Of a stretch of DNA of 64,000 nucleotides, positions 36,042 through 44,912 are shown in pieces. The position numbers and the translations under genes are program-made. The notes under the pieces were generated by a model. The model saw only the letters and a program-made list of their open reading frames with translations, had not been told where the DNA came from and did not search any database. Origin of the DNA: Labilibaculum manganireducens (GTDB lineage Bacteria > Bacteroidota > Bacteroidia > Bacteroidales > Marinifilaceae); the NCBI RefSeq assembly GCF_002843385.1, contig NZ_MVDE01000010.1:62001-126000 (forward strand). The letters are read 5' to 3'. Position 1 is the first letter of the stretch, and each line of letters opens with the position of its first letter.

Positions 36042-37049
36042 CTACAATTTTTTTATATCGTACACGGGAACATTTACCTTTTCCTGCAATGCATTTTTCA
36101 ACTCATCCGAATTTAATCGGTAACCATCGGGCGAAACAGGATTGATCGTAATTGCCAATAAATTGGTTTTATTCAATACCTGCATTCTTCCTCCTCGCTT
36201 TACAAAAGCATAATAGGTTTCAGGACTGGCGAAAACCCTTGTAAAATCCCTGACAATCAGCTTTATTTCAGAAATCTGTTTCTGATTCTTCAAAAAATCT
36301 AAAAACTGATCGGTTACAGCGCCACTCACAAAAAAGCAATTGCCATGCTGAAAAAGCTTATCTTTTTCTTTTTGAATCAACAAAACAGAACTAATTCCAG
36401 TATCCTGAAACTTGCCTTCCGAATCGATCGCCCAAATGCCATTATCTACTTCAGATAATTGAGTTTTCAATTTCATTTCAATTTCCGGCAACTGAATCAA
36501 ATCATACACATACTTAGTTTTGTAAACCAATTGCGTAATATTTGCCGAAAGAGCTGCTCCTGTTGCCAAAATCATGGCCTCGGTTACAGCTGGTGATCCT
36601 ATACTTTTGCGGGATAAAGCACCATCAACAATGCACAGCTCTACACCTTTATTTTTTAAATCAGCAATTAACTCCTTAATGGAATGATTGCTAACCGGTC
36701 CCGATAAAAGAACCTTGCCTTTAGTTAAAGCTTTTGCGCTTACCAACCGACCTAAACTGGTTGATTGACGGGATACATCTATCACTTCAGATATCAGCTT
36801 TCGCTGTTTGTAATGCAATTCCGAAGTCACAAATATCATCCCTTCGCTAAGCTCAATTTCCGGCTTATTTGTTTGTGTAACCTGATCACGGTTTTCACCA
36901 TCAATACCAATCGACGTAAGTGCAATTTGTTTACGGCTGTCCCGAAGCCGGGACAGCACATAATTCAAACACTCGGTTTTTCCGGTATTTTTTTCAAGTC
37001 CAACAATCGAAAGACTACTATATTTATCTATGTCGTTAAGAAACGGCAT
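36042..37049 (-). CDS. kamB: Lysine 5,6-aminomutase reactivase subunit KamB
   Basis: 335 residues with a P-loop near the N-terminus (GLEKNTGKTECLNYVL, about residues 18-33). The rest is not strongly similar to any family I know well. It overlaps the end of kamA by 14 bases and is followed 2 bases later by kamC, so the three are translated together. Position and size match KamB of other lysine fermenters. A partnership with KamC in mutase reactivation is the accepted proposal; its exact step is inference. Confidence 0.85.
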   Translation of the reverse strand: MPFLNDIDKYSSLSIVGLEKNTGKTECLNYVLSRLRDSRKQIALTSIGIDGENRDQVTQTNKPEIELSEGMIFVTSELHYKQRKLISEVIDVSRQSTSLGRLVSAKALTKGKVLLSGPVSNHSIKELIADLKNKGVELCIVDGALSRKSIGSPAVTEAMILATGAALSANITQLVYKTKYVYDLIQLPEIEMKLKTQLSEVDNGIWAIDSEGKFQDTGISSVLLIQKEKDKLFQHGNCFFVSGAVTDQFLDFLKNQKQISEIKLIVRDFTRVFASPETYYAFVKRGGRMQVLNKTNLLAITINPVSPDGYRLNSDELKNALQEKVNVPVYDIKKL

Positions 37050-38298
37050 CTATCTTTTTATTTCGGTCTTTTCTCGACAAATGATCTGGCTCTATAGATA
37101 ACTTATCTCCATTTAGTAGTGACGCAACTCCTTCATGTTTCTCATTCATAGCACAATCAGGACAAGCACATTTATTATCGTAATGAGAAGGTTCAGTATA
37201 GGTTGTTATCACTCCTTCAAAATTCCTCATCACCACTTTTCCAGGACTCTGAGAAATTACATATTGAGGCATCACCGGAGTTTTGCCACCACCACCCGGA
37301 GCATCAACCACAAAAGTTGGTACTGCAAAACCAGAAGTATGACCACGAAGATTTTCAATAATCTCAATTCCCTTTGAAACCGGAGTTCTGAAATGCTCCA
37401 ATCCCATCGAAAGATCGCACTGATAAATGTAGTAAGGACGAACTCTGTTCATTACCAGGTTGTGCATTAACTTTTTCATGATGTGAACACAATCATTCAC
37501 CCCTTTTAAAAGTACCGATTGGTTTCCTAAAGGAATCCCTGCATTTGCCATGCGGGCCAATGCATTTTTTGAATCCTCAGTCATCTCGTCGGAGTGATTA
37601 AAATGAGTATTCAGCCAAATTGGATGATATTTACTCAACATTTTCACCAAATTATCGGTAATACGTTGTGGCAAAACAACAGGAGTACGTGTTCCAATAC
37701 GAATAATCTCAACATGAGGAATAGCTCGTAAACGGCTGATAATATATTCTAATTTATCATCGCTGATCAACAAAGCATCCCCACCTGAAAGAACAACATC
37801 TCTTACCTGCGGCGTATTTGCGATGTACTCAATTGCTTTCTCGATATTATCCTGAGGAGTTGAAGCATCGGACTGTCCGGCAAAACGACGGCGGGTACAA
37901 TGACGGCAATACATCGAACACATATCAGTTATCAGAAACAAAACACGATCCGGATAACGGTGAGTTAAACCAGGAACAGGAGAATCTTCATCCTCATGCA
38001 ATGGATCCAAAAGATCTGCCGGAGAATGATATACTTCTGCGGCTGTTGGAATTGCCTGCTTACGAACCGGACAATTTGGGTTATTCTGATCAATAAGAGT
38101 CATGTAATATGGAGTAATAGCCATACGCAATGATGCCAATGATCTGCGAACTCCTTCTTCTTCCTCTTCAGTCAAACTAATGTATTTCTTTAACTGATCC
38201 AATGTTTCAATACGGTTACGCACCTGCCATTTCCAGTCATTCCACTGAATATCGGTTACCTCAGGAAACATATCTCTTCGTCTGTCGTTGTTAGTCAT
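37036..38298 (-). CDS. kamA: Lysine 2,3-aminomutase
   Basis: 420 residues. The radical-SAM cysteines are C127, C131 and C134 (CSMYCRHC). The PLP lysine is Lys339 in APGGGGKTPV, and a C-terminal zinc-type cluster is seen in CACPDC. It converts L-lysine to L-beta-lysine, the first step of the pathway. Length and the C-terminal cysteines fit the true KamA of lysine fermenters better than EpmB, which is shorter. It shares one base with the kdd stop (TAATG) and overlaps kamB. Confidence 0.97.
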   Translation of the reverse strand: MTNNDRRRDMFPEVTDIQWNDWKWQVRNRIETLDQLKKYISLTEEEEEGVRRSLASLRMAITPYYMTLIDQNNPNCPVRKQAIPTAAEVYHSPADLLDPLHEDEDSPVPGLTHRYPDRVLFLITDMCSMYCRHCTRRRFAGQSDASTPQDNIEKAIEYIANTPQVRDVVLSGGDALLISDDKLEYIISRLRAIPHVEIIRIGTRTPVVLPQRITDNLVKMLSKYHPIWLNTHFNHSDEMTEDSKNALARMANAGIPLGNQSVLLKGVNDCVHIMKKLMHNLVMNRVRPYYIYQCDLSMGLEHFRTPVSKGIEIIENLRGHTSGFAVPTFVVDAPGGGGKTPVMPQYVISQSPGKVVMRNFEGVITTYTEPSHYDNKCACPDCAMNEKHEGVASLLNGDKLSIEPDHLSRKDRNKKIDAVS

Positions 38299-39332
38299 TA
38301 CACATATAATTTTTCGAACAATTCTCTAATTCCTTTTGAATTTCTGATAATATCTAATGTTAGGTCGGCATGTCCAATTGCATAACCATTTCCAACAATC
38401 ATATCAACATCTTTACCCACACCCTCTGCTCCAAGAGCAGCTTTACTAAACGATGTGGCCATTGAGAAGAAATAAACGCATCCTCTGTCTTTAGTGATTA
38501 GGATTGATGACATTTCGGTAGAAGCAACATTTACATTGTTGATTACTACATCGCATCCTTCTTCACCTGTAATTTCGGTTACGCTTGCGTAAACATTCAT
38601 GACATCGGTAGCGTCACCCACAATAACATCAGTTGCTAATCCAAGATCTTTAATTCGCTGTGCGTTTTCTTTAGAATATTCCACAACAATTACTTTTCCT
38701 TTTGTCCCAACTTTCTGCATTGCCTGATAGCAGCAAAGCACACCCGATTTTCCACCACCACCGATGATACAAACCGTGTCGCCTTCTTTCACCAAACGAT
38801 CTACCTGAGCAGGAGCACCGGCAACATCAAGAGCTGCCAAAGCCAATTTCTCGGGCAAGTCTGTTGGAAGAACAGCATACAAACCACTCGCAAAAAGAAT
38901 AGCCTGAGCTTCTGCATCCACCTGATCGTTAGAAAGATTAATATTTGTAATCTTTTCGATCTTGAGAGGAGTTAATGACAAAGAAACCAATGTAGCTATC
39001 TTATCACCAACCTTTAAATCCTGATTTGGAAAGTTAGGACCAACTTCCTTAACAGTTCCAATCAACATTCCACCAGAACCCGTTACCGGATTTTGCATTT
39101 TACCACGCTCAGCAACAATAGAGAGAATCATTTCTTCCATTTTTGCTTTATCAGCATCACAAGCACCCTTAATCTGAGTAAAACTTGCCGAATCGATATT
39201 CAATGTTTGAACATCAATCAAAACCTCATTGTCGTAAATCGACATGCTGTTATCCAACTTTTGAGCTGGTTGTGGAAGAGTACCTTTTGGTTCAAGTACT
39301 CTGTGTGTTCCGTATTTATTTCCTTTGTTCAT
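38298..39332 (-). CDS. kdd: L-erythro-3,5-diaminohexanoate dehydrogenase
   Basis: 344 residues of the medium-chain dehydrogenase type, with a nucleotide-binding glycine motif (TVCIIGGGGKSGVLCCYQ) near residue 187. It starts MNKGNKYGTHRVLEPKG, a characteristic Kdd opening. It oxidises 3,5-diaminohexanoate to 5-amino-3-oxohexanoate with NAD(P). It sits between kce and kamA, with its stop overlapping the kamA start by one base. Confidence 0.95.
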   Translation of the reverse strand: MNKGNKYGTHRVLEPKGTLPQPAQKLDNSMSIYDNEVLIDVQTLNIDSASFTQIKGACDADKAKMEEMILSIVAERGKMQNPVTGSGGMLIGTVKEVGPNFPNQDLKVGDKIATLVSLSLTPLKIEKITNINLSNDQVDAEAQAILFASGLYAVLPTDLPEKLALAALDVAGAPAQVDRLVKEGDTVCIIGGGGKSGVLCCYQAMQKVGTKGKVIVVEYSKENAQRIKDLGLATDVIVGDATDVMNVYASVTEITGEEGCDVVINNVNVASTEMSSILITKDRGCVYFFSMATSFSKAALGAEGVGKDVDMIVGNGYAIGHADLTLDIIRNSKGIRELFEKLYV

Positions 39333-39406
39333 TTCTATATTTAGTATTGAGTAAATAGTAATTAGTCTTTAGTAAAATTGATTACCTACCAATTACTTTG
39401 TACTAA
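39333..39406. repeat. Spacer with TAGTA-type repeats between kce and kdd
   Basis: ATTTAGTATTGAGTAAATAG and ATTAGTCTTTAGTAAA are followed by the inverse-like ACCAATTACTTTGTACTAAC, again a degenerate palindrome. Confidence 0.4.
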
Positions 39407-40231
39407 CTACTTTTGCTTTAATCCTAAAATTTCCCGAGCCTCGGCTGGTGTTGCAATCTCGCGGCCTAATTCCTTCGCCAAACGAACTACTTTCTCAACC
39501 AACTGACCATTCGATTCTGCTACAACACCTCTTGAGATCATTGTATTGTCTTCAAATCCAACACGCACATGACCACCATCAACAATAGCAGCCGTTGCCA
39601 ATGGAAATTCAAAACGACCAATACCAGCAACGGTATAAGTTGCATCAGCAGGAATGCTTTCTCTTAAGAAAACAAAGTCGCGAAGAGTACCTGAAATTCC
39701 GCCATTCACTCCCATGACAAAATCAAAGTGCATCGGAGATTTAATGAATCCTTTTTTGTGAAGACGAAGAGCCATGTCGATCATCGATTTATCGAACACT
39801 TCCAATTCTGGTTTAATTCCTCTCTCAATCATTCTCTCACCGAAATACTTAATGGTATTTTCAGTATTCTCGAAGATCTCATCGCCACCAAAATTCAAAG
39901 TACCGCAATCAAGAGTTGCCATTTCCGGGTTCAACTCAGTTGGCTGCAATCTTTCATCGTTGGTCATACCAACAGCTCCACCGGTTGATGGCTGAATAAT
40001 TACATCAGGATATTTTGCATGAATCGCATCCATCACCATTTTGAAACGATTCTTATCTTGAGTTGGTGTTCCATCATCGGTTCTTACATGAAGATGAATT
40101 ATACTTGCTCCTGCTTCATAAGCCAAACCTGCTTCACGTACACATTCTTCAACAGTGTAAGGAACATTTGGATTGTGCTCTTTGGTAACTTCTGCGCCAC
40201 AAATGGCTGCTGTGATGATCAGTTTTTCCAT
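39407..40231 (-). CDS. kce: 3-keto-5-aminohexanoate cleavage enzyme
   Basis: 274 residues of the BKACE (DUF849) family. The zinc-binding HLHVR appears in SIIHLHVRTDDGTPTQ near residue 46, with the conserved IQPSTGGAVGM and HVRVGFEDN blocks. It joins the beta-keto acid with acetyl-CoA to give acetoacetate and L-3-aminobutyryl-CoA. Its place between kal and kdd supports this member of the broad BKACE family. Confidence 0.95.
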   Translation of the reverse strand: MEKLIITAAICGAEVTKEHNPNVPYTVEECVREAGLAYEAGASIIHLHVRTDDGTPTQDKNRFKMVMDAIHAKYPDVIIQPSTGGAVGMTNDERLQPTELNPEMATLDCGTLNFGGDEIFENTENTIKYFGERMIERGIKPELEVFDKSMIDMALRLHKKGFIKSPMHFDFVMGVNGGISGTLRDFVFLRESIPADATYTVAGIGRFEFPLATAAIVDGGHVRVGFEDNTMISRGVVAESNGQLVEKVVRLAKELGREIATPAEAREILGLKQK

Positions 40232-40240
40232 GGCTTATAA

Positions 40241-40624
40241 TTATTTACGTTGAGATTTCTTAGGAGTAACACATGTTCCGACAGCTCTGCAAACTACAAC
40301 TGGCTCTTCTAGAAAATCAGCTGCTGATTCAGAAATATCTGTTCTTGGCACAATTACTTTGCGGGCTTCGAAAGTCATTTTACGGCTTGAGTTGCCTTCT
40401 TTTATAATTTCACCAACTGCTTCGATGTAATCCCCTGCATAAACAGGAGCCAAAAATTCAACATTTTCGTATCCTGCAAACAATCCTTCATCACCATCAC
40501 GACGGATTAATAATTCTGTTGCTACGTCACCAAATAACTGAAGCATTTTTGCTCCATCAACCAAATTTCCACCATAATGAGCGTCATGAGAACTCATGCG
40601 CATTCTTATCATTGCCTTTTCCAT
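40241..40624 (-). CDS. kal: 3-aminobutyryl-CoA ammonia lyase
   Basis: 127 residues with a hotdog fold pattern ([21 protein letters not shown], then [17 protein letters not shown]). It removes ammonia from 3-aminobutyryl-CoA to form crotonyl-CoA. Size and the [12 protein letters not shown] block match Kal. It lies 13 bases after atoD and 9 before kce, so translation of all three is close-coupled. Confidence 0.94.
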   Translation of the reverse strand: MEKAMIRMRMSSHDAHYGGNLVDGAKMLQLFGDVATELLIRRDGDEGLFAGYENVEFLAPVYAGDYIEAVGEIIKEGNSSRKMTFEARKVIVPRTDISESAADFLEEPVVVCRAVGTCVTPKKSQRK

Positions 40625-40637
40625 TTGTCTATATTAG

Positions 40638-41285
40638 TTAGTTGTTTACAATAAAATCTACAAAAATAGATGGAGTTTTCACCTCTTCCGGCTTCAGTGT
40701 TCCAGCCTCTACCATCTGCTTAGCTTCTACAATTACCAAATCGGCTGCAGTAGCCATTAATGGATTAAAATTCTGAGTAGTTCCTCTATAAGTAAGATTA
40801 CCCAAAGTATCAGAAATGCTTGCTCCAATCAAAGCTACATCTGCCCGCAAAGGTTTCTCAAGCAAAAACTCTTTTCCATCAACAGTTATAATCTCCTTAC
40901 CTTCGGCAACCATAGTTCCCAAACCTGTTGGAGTAAGAACTCCACCTAAACCAGCTCCACCAGAACGAACGCGCTCAGCCAAAGTACCCTGAGGACTAAA
41001 TTCCACTTCTATCTCTCCATTATTCATTTGCTCAATCGTGGCAGGATTTGTTCCAATATGAGAAGTAATCACCTTAACAACCTGTCTGTTGGCAATCAAT
41101 TTTCCCAGACCTTTATCTGCGAAAGCCGTATCATTACAAATAATTGTTAAATTTTTAACGTTGGAAGAAACGATATGATCGATCATATTATTCGCAGTTC
41201 CAACCGAAAGAAATCCTCCGATCATGATGGTCATTCCATCCTGCAGTTTAGCAACTGCCTCTTTTATTGAGATTATCTTGTTCAT
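40638..41285 (-). CDS. atoD: Butyrate-acetoacetate CoA-transferase subunit A
   Basis: 215 residues from the ATG at 41285 (a TTG one codon earlier is less likely). The A-subunit glycine loop is IMIGGFLSVGTANNMID, with SGGAGLGGVLTPTGLGT in the middle. It is the first gene of the operon. With AtoA it uses acetoacetate, made by Kce, as CoA acceptor for butyryl-CoA, so butyrate is released and acetoacetyl-CoA goes to the thiolase. Confidence 0.92.
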   Translation of the reverse strand: MNKIISIKEAVAKLQDGMTIMIGGFLSVGTANNMIDHIVSSNVKNLTIICNDTAFADKGLGKLIANRQVVKVITSHIGTNPATIEQMNNGEIEVEFSPQGTLAERVRSGGAGLGGVLTPTGLGTMVAEGKEIITVDGKEFLLEKPLRADVALIGASISDTLGNLTYRGTTQNFNPLMATAADLVIVEAKQMVEAGTLKPEEVKTPSIFVDFIVNN

Positions 41286-41361
41286 CAAAAAATAGTTTTT
41301 ACCGTTTTACCAATAAACTTCTGAAATCAATAAAACAGAAGTCTTTAGTCTATTTACGAAA

Positions 41362-41369
41362 CAAAGATA
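41362..41369 (-). promoter_or_regulatory. -7 element of the lysine fermentation operon
   Basis: TATCTTTG on the minus strand, an exact TAnnTTTG, about 76 bases before the atoD ATG. I find no good -33 TTTG at the usual distance, so an activator may be needed. The short leader leaves no room for a lysine riboswitch. Confidence 0.45.
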
Positions 41370-41882
41370 ATTTTTTAAAGCACTGATGGAAACGATTGCA
41401 GAGTTCCGTATCAAGACCCATTCTAAATGGCACAAATATGAAACTCTTCAGTCTTTTTATTCATTCTAAACAAGCTTGCAGAAAGGCTCAAAAAGGCAAT
41501 TTTTGACCATTTTAATGTTGTTATTTTAACATTAGTGTTAATTTTAATCGTTGATTACATAAACTATCACACCAAAAACATGCCGTACAACATATACCTT
41601 TTCAACTACTGACACATATGTTTTACAACACTATCTAATATTTTAACGGTTTCTTACAAAAAAACTTCAAATATTAATGCTTACAACTCAACAATCGATT
41701 AAATTAAGAGTAAAATCTGCCTATTTAAAGTAACAGCTATTAAAATTATTTTTGGGAGAATCCGAACTTTGCCACAAACTAATTTGTTTGTTTTTTAACA
41801 AATGTGCAAGAAACCATACTCTACTCGGCTTCCATCTGTATTTTAGGAATACAGAGCGTAAGAAATTACAATTTCAGGAAAA
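41370..41882. other. Intergenic stretch upstream of the lysine operon, without a clear gene
   Basis: AT-rich sequence between the operon start and the end of the next minus-strand gene. It holds a small hairpin (AATGTT/AACATT near 41515), a 7-bp hairpin (CTGTATT/AATACAG, 41836-41854) and an isolated plus-strand TATTTTTG (41747-41754). No frame looks coding. Regulatory sites for the operon could lie here. Confidence 0.4.
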
Positions 41883-42320
41883 CTATGCTTGTTTGAATAT
41901 TCGCACTTGTCTGAACCCCAAAACCAGCAATGCCACCAATTTTACAACTTCCATAAGCACGTATATGTGGTGAATTGAATTTTTCTCAGGCACCATTCCC
42001 ATAATAATTAACTGTGCATGCTGATTTAATTCAGGGAGCAAATATCCCGACTGAGCAACTACAAAAGTGAAAATCGTTAAGCCGGTAAGCACAACAACTT
42101 TATCGGTATAATTGATAAACACATAAACCAAAAGCATTGCTGAAAAGAGGCGCTCAATCATATTTAAAGCGCCAAACACATGAACTCCCACATCCAATCC
42201 TGTTGGCAGGTCAAGCGACACAGCCCGAAACTTAACCCAGGCTTCCATAAAGCTAATCGCCAATAAAAATCCTACCCAAACGAAGGAAAGCACAAATCCG
42301 TATTTTGCTATTTTAGTCAT
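41883..42320 (-). CDS. Small four-helix membrane protein of unknown function
   Basis: 145 residues with four likely membrane segments (FVLSFVWVGFLLAISFM, LFSAMLLVYVFI, VVLTGLTIFTFVVAQSGY, VVKLVALLVLGF). The loops have a conserved look (EAWVKFRA, GVHVFGALNMIERLFS, HHIYVLMEVVK). I do not recognise a named family with certainty. The mRNA leader has a long hairpin covering the region just before the ATG. It stands alone between the lysine operon and the zinc peptidase gene. Confidence 0.7.
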   Translation of the reverse strand: MTKIAKYGFVLSFVWVGFLLAISFMEAWVKFRAVSLDLPTGLDVGVHVFGALNMIERLFSAMLLVYVFINYTDKVVVLTGLTIFTFVVAQSGYLLPELNQHAQLIIMGMVPEKNSIHHIYVLMEVVKLVALLVLGFRQVRIFKQA

Positions 42321-42324
42321 ATCT

Positions 42325-42361
42325 CTTTTTCTTATTTTGAAAGATTAAAAATAAGAAAAAG
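42325..42361 (-). promoter_or_regulatory. Leader hairpin next to the start codon
   Basis: Perfect 14-bp inverted repeat (CTTTTTCTTATTTT at 42325-42338, AAAATAAGAAAAAG at 42348-42361) with a 9-base loop. It ends 4 bases before the ATG at 42320, so in the mRNA the purine-rich ribosome site would be paired. It may control translation, for example by temperature. Confidence 0.5.
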
Positions 42362-42569
42362 GATTCTAATTCTTCACTTTTTAGCAGAACTATTACAAAC
42401 ACCAGGAATCAATCGATATAGAAATAATACCAAAACATGCCTTATAAAATGTTTCTTTTCAGCTATATCTTAGTTAAAAAAGATGCATCGTAACATGGCT
42501 TTGCTTCGATACAACTAAAAATTAATTCATTTTAATTAGAGTCTATTTTGAAATTAAATTGGTATAAGC

Positions 42570-42618
42570 AAAAAAGTCCTTTTACATCAGCCACTGAATT
42601 TTCTGATAGTAAAAGGAC
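42570..42618 (-). terminator. Terminator of the zinc peptidase gene
   Basis: GTCCTTTTAC (42576-42585) pairs with GTAAAAGGAC (42609-42618), extended by ATCAG/CTGAT. On the minus strand a T run follows. It lies about 35 bases past the stop at 42652. Confidence 0.85.
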
Positions 42619-42651
42619 AATACTTTTTAATTTTTTCACTCATTTAAGAGT

Positions 42652-43407
42652 CTAATTCCTTCTTCCCATATAAATCATTACATAGTAAAGTAATGTTGCC
42701 AAGGAAGACAGAGCTGCAATAAAATAAGTATATGCCGCCCATTTCAATGCATCAAAAGCACTTTTCTGTGTTTCATAAGTTGTAATACCTGATGTTTTCA
42801 ACCAAACCAAGGCTCTTCGACTAGCATCCACCTCTACAGGCAAGGTGATAATACTAAAAAGAGTAGTGCCGGCAAACAGTACTATCCCTGTCAAAAGTAG
42901 TTGAGGGAAAGCATTCACCATAACAATTCCAGCCAGAAGCAACCACTGTATCCAATTGGAACTAAAACTAACAATGGGCACTAAAGCCGATCGCATTTGC
43001 AGCCATGCATATGCTTCGGCATGTTGAATTGCATGTCCGGTTTCATGCGCAGCTACTGCTGCTGCCGCTATACTTCTACCATGGTAAACATCCTTACTCA
43101 GATTAATGGTTTTATTTTCCGGATTGTAATGATCCGATAACTGACCATCAACAGAACCAATCCTTACCCCTCTCACACCATGATCCCTCAACATCTGCTC
43201 AACCACCTCGCGTCCTGTCATGCCATTCGCCGCAGGTATTTGAGAATACCTTTTAAATCTTGCTTTTAACTGACTGCTCACAAGCCAGCTCAACAAAGTA
43301 AAAGCAATAAATATGATCCAAATTCCTCCCATTACAATTCCTCCAATTAATTTAACTGACATTTCAGATAAAAAACTCAAATTCTCTGCCAAGATTGATT
43401 CAAACAC
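42652..43407 (-). CDS. YugP-like membrane zinc metallopeptidase
   Basis: 251 residues. The zinc motif HEXXH is H121-E-T-G-H125 in VAAHETGHAIQHA. Membrane segments flank it: one near residues 20-42 and two or three near 145-250. A start at Met16 (MSVKLIGG) is also possible. The family (Zn_peptidase_2) has no well-defined substrate. It is divergent from the acyltransferase at 43617 and ends at its own terminator. Confidence 0.88.
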   Translation of the reverse strand: MFESILAENLSFLSEMSVKLIGGIVMGGIWIIFIAFTLLSWLVSSQLKARFKRYSQIPAANGMTGREVVEQMLRDHGVRGVRIGSVDGQLSDHYNPENKTINLSKDVYHGRSIAAAAVAAHETGHAIQHAEAYAWLQMRSALVPIVSFSSNWIQWLLLAGIVMVNAFPQLLLTGIVLFAGTTLFSIITLPVEVDASRRALVWLKTSGITTYETQKSAFDALKWAAYTYFIAALSSLATLLYYVMIYMGRRN

Positions 43408-43579
43408 ATTTCATGTCGATTTGACAGTTATTGCAACACCTTAATTAAGAGCCATCCTCCCCAAACACAGCTAGATAGTGCACCTATTCACAAATGTAAA
43501 TATTTGAATTTCAAGGGAGTTAAACATCAATAAAAACAAAAAGCAGGCACCATTTCCTAGACATTCCATATAATTTGCT

Positions 43580-43587
43580 TATTTTTG
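43580..43587 (+). promoter_or_regulatory. -7 element for the acyltransferase gene
   Basis: TATTTTTG matches TAnnTTTG; the start would be about 24 bases before the ATG at 43617. No clear -33 element. Confidence 0.4.
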
Positions 43588-43616
43588 CCATTCCTTAAAA
43601 CAAAAAGAACCAAGCA

Positions 43617-44780
43617 ATGTTCACTGACTCAGATTTTGATGCTATTCGACCATATAACGATTCCGAAGTTGTAGAAACCATCGGACGTTTAATAAAAGAA
43701 GAAGCTTTTATTCGATTCTCGCAACAGTTATTTCCAGGATTTTCGAAAGAAATGATTGTGAAAGCATTGGGAGAAGTAAAAACAATAAAGGAATTTCAGA
43801 GCAACTTCATTGTACGACTGGCACAACACATTATTGACCACACCACCAAAGGAATAACCATTGACGGACTGGAAAATCTTGATCCAAAAGAAAGTTATTT
43901 ATTTATTTCGGATCATAGAGATATCATTTTGGATTCAGCCTTACTTAACGTGATGCTTTACAACAATGGTTTTGAAACAACTGAAATCGCTATTGGCAGT
44001 AATCTCTTAATTCAACCGTGGATAGCCGATTTAGTTAAACTAAACAAAAGCTTCGTTGTACAAAGAAACGTAACTGTTCGTCAGATGCTTACCAGCTCTA
44101 AGCAATTATCATCTTACATACAGTATGCATTAAACACTAAAAAATCATCTATTTGGATAGCACAACGAGAAGGACGCACCAAAGATGGTGATGACAGAAC
44201 TCAACAGAGCTTGTTGAAAATGCTGCAAATGAGTGGAGATGTTACTTTCTCTGAGCACTTTAAAAGCTTACGAATTGTTCCTGTTGCTATTTCATACGAA
44301 TACGAGCCATGCGATGCAATGAAAACCTTAGAAGTATACAAAAAAGAAACCGAAGAAGGTTTTAAGAAAACTCCTAAGGACGATTTACGAAGCATGATCA
44401 AAGGAATGGTTAATGAAAAAGGCCGCGTTAATTTTGTTATCGGAAAACCGATCTCCATAATGCTTGACGTTATTGAAGAAATGGATGACAGCAGAGATAA
44501 ATTCAAAGCTCTTGCTGATTTGATTGACTACAGAATACACAAGAACTACAAACTTTGGCCTGACAATTACATTGCCTACGATATCGTAAACAAAACGGAT
44601 GAGTTCGCGGATAAATATACATCTGAAGAAAAAGATCTTTTCTTAAAGCACATGGAAAAGAAAATTAATCCGGATGAAGGAAATCTTGAAAGATTAAATC
44701 ATATATTCCTGGAAATCTATGCGAATCCTGTCAAAAACAGATTGGAATTAAAAAAACCGGATTTTGTCCCTGACAAATAA
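43617..44780 (+). CDS. PlsC-like glycerol acyltransferase family protein
   Basis: 387 residues. The acyltransferase box is ISDHRDIILDSALLN near residue 98, with His and Asp in H-x5-D spacing, and a later block is IWIAQREGRTKDGDD near residue 180. A long C-terminal part (after residue 230) is not typical of plain PlsC. It is probably involved in phospholipid or other lipid acylation at the inner membrane; the substrate is unknown. It is a single-gene unit with its own promoter and terminator. Confidence 0.78.
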   Translation: MFTDSDFDAIRPYNDSEVVETIGRLIKEEAFIRFSQQLFPGFSKEMIVKALGEVKTIKEFQSNFIVRLAQHIIDHTTKGITIDGLENLDPKESYLFISDHRDIILDSALLNVMLYNNGFETTEIAIGSNLLIQPWIADLVKLNKSFVVQRNVTVRQMLTSSKQLSSYIQYALNTKKSSIWIAQREGRTKDGDDRTQQSLLKMLQMSGDVTFSEHFKSLRIVPVAISYEYEPCDAMKTLEVYKKETEEGFKKTPKDDLRSMIKGMVNEKGRVNFVIGKPISIMLDVIEEMDDSRDKFKALADLIDYRIHKNYKLWPDNYIAYDIVNKTDEFADKYTSEEKDLFLKHMEKKINPDEGNLERLNHIFLEIYANPVKNRLELKKPDFVPDK

Positions 44781-44786
44781 AATACT

Positions 44787-44816
44787 ATGGCTTTCTTAGG
44801 AAGGCCATTTTTTTTT
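44787..44816 (+). terminator. Terminator of the acyltransferase gene
   Basis: ATGGCTTTC pairs with GAAGGCCAT (one G-U pair) around a TTAG loop, then nine T. Confidence 0.88.
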
Positions 44817-44912
44817 GAACTGATTTTTTAATAATTTCATTCTATAAATAAAATTCATCTGGAATAAATACTCCGCAACTCACCTATTAAGATTCGCTAA
44901 AATTAAAAACAC

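Noticed and set aside
41286-41361. A lysine or cobalamin riboswitch before the lysine operon
   Set aside because: The predicted leader is only about 70 bases and has none of the conserved stems or boxes of either class.
41752-41973. A 73-residue plus-strand frame after the TATTTTTG at 41747
   Set aside because: It runs antisense into the membrane protein gene, has unbalanced composition and no ribosome site.
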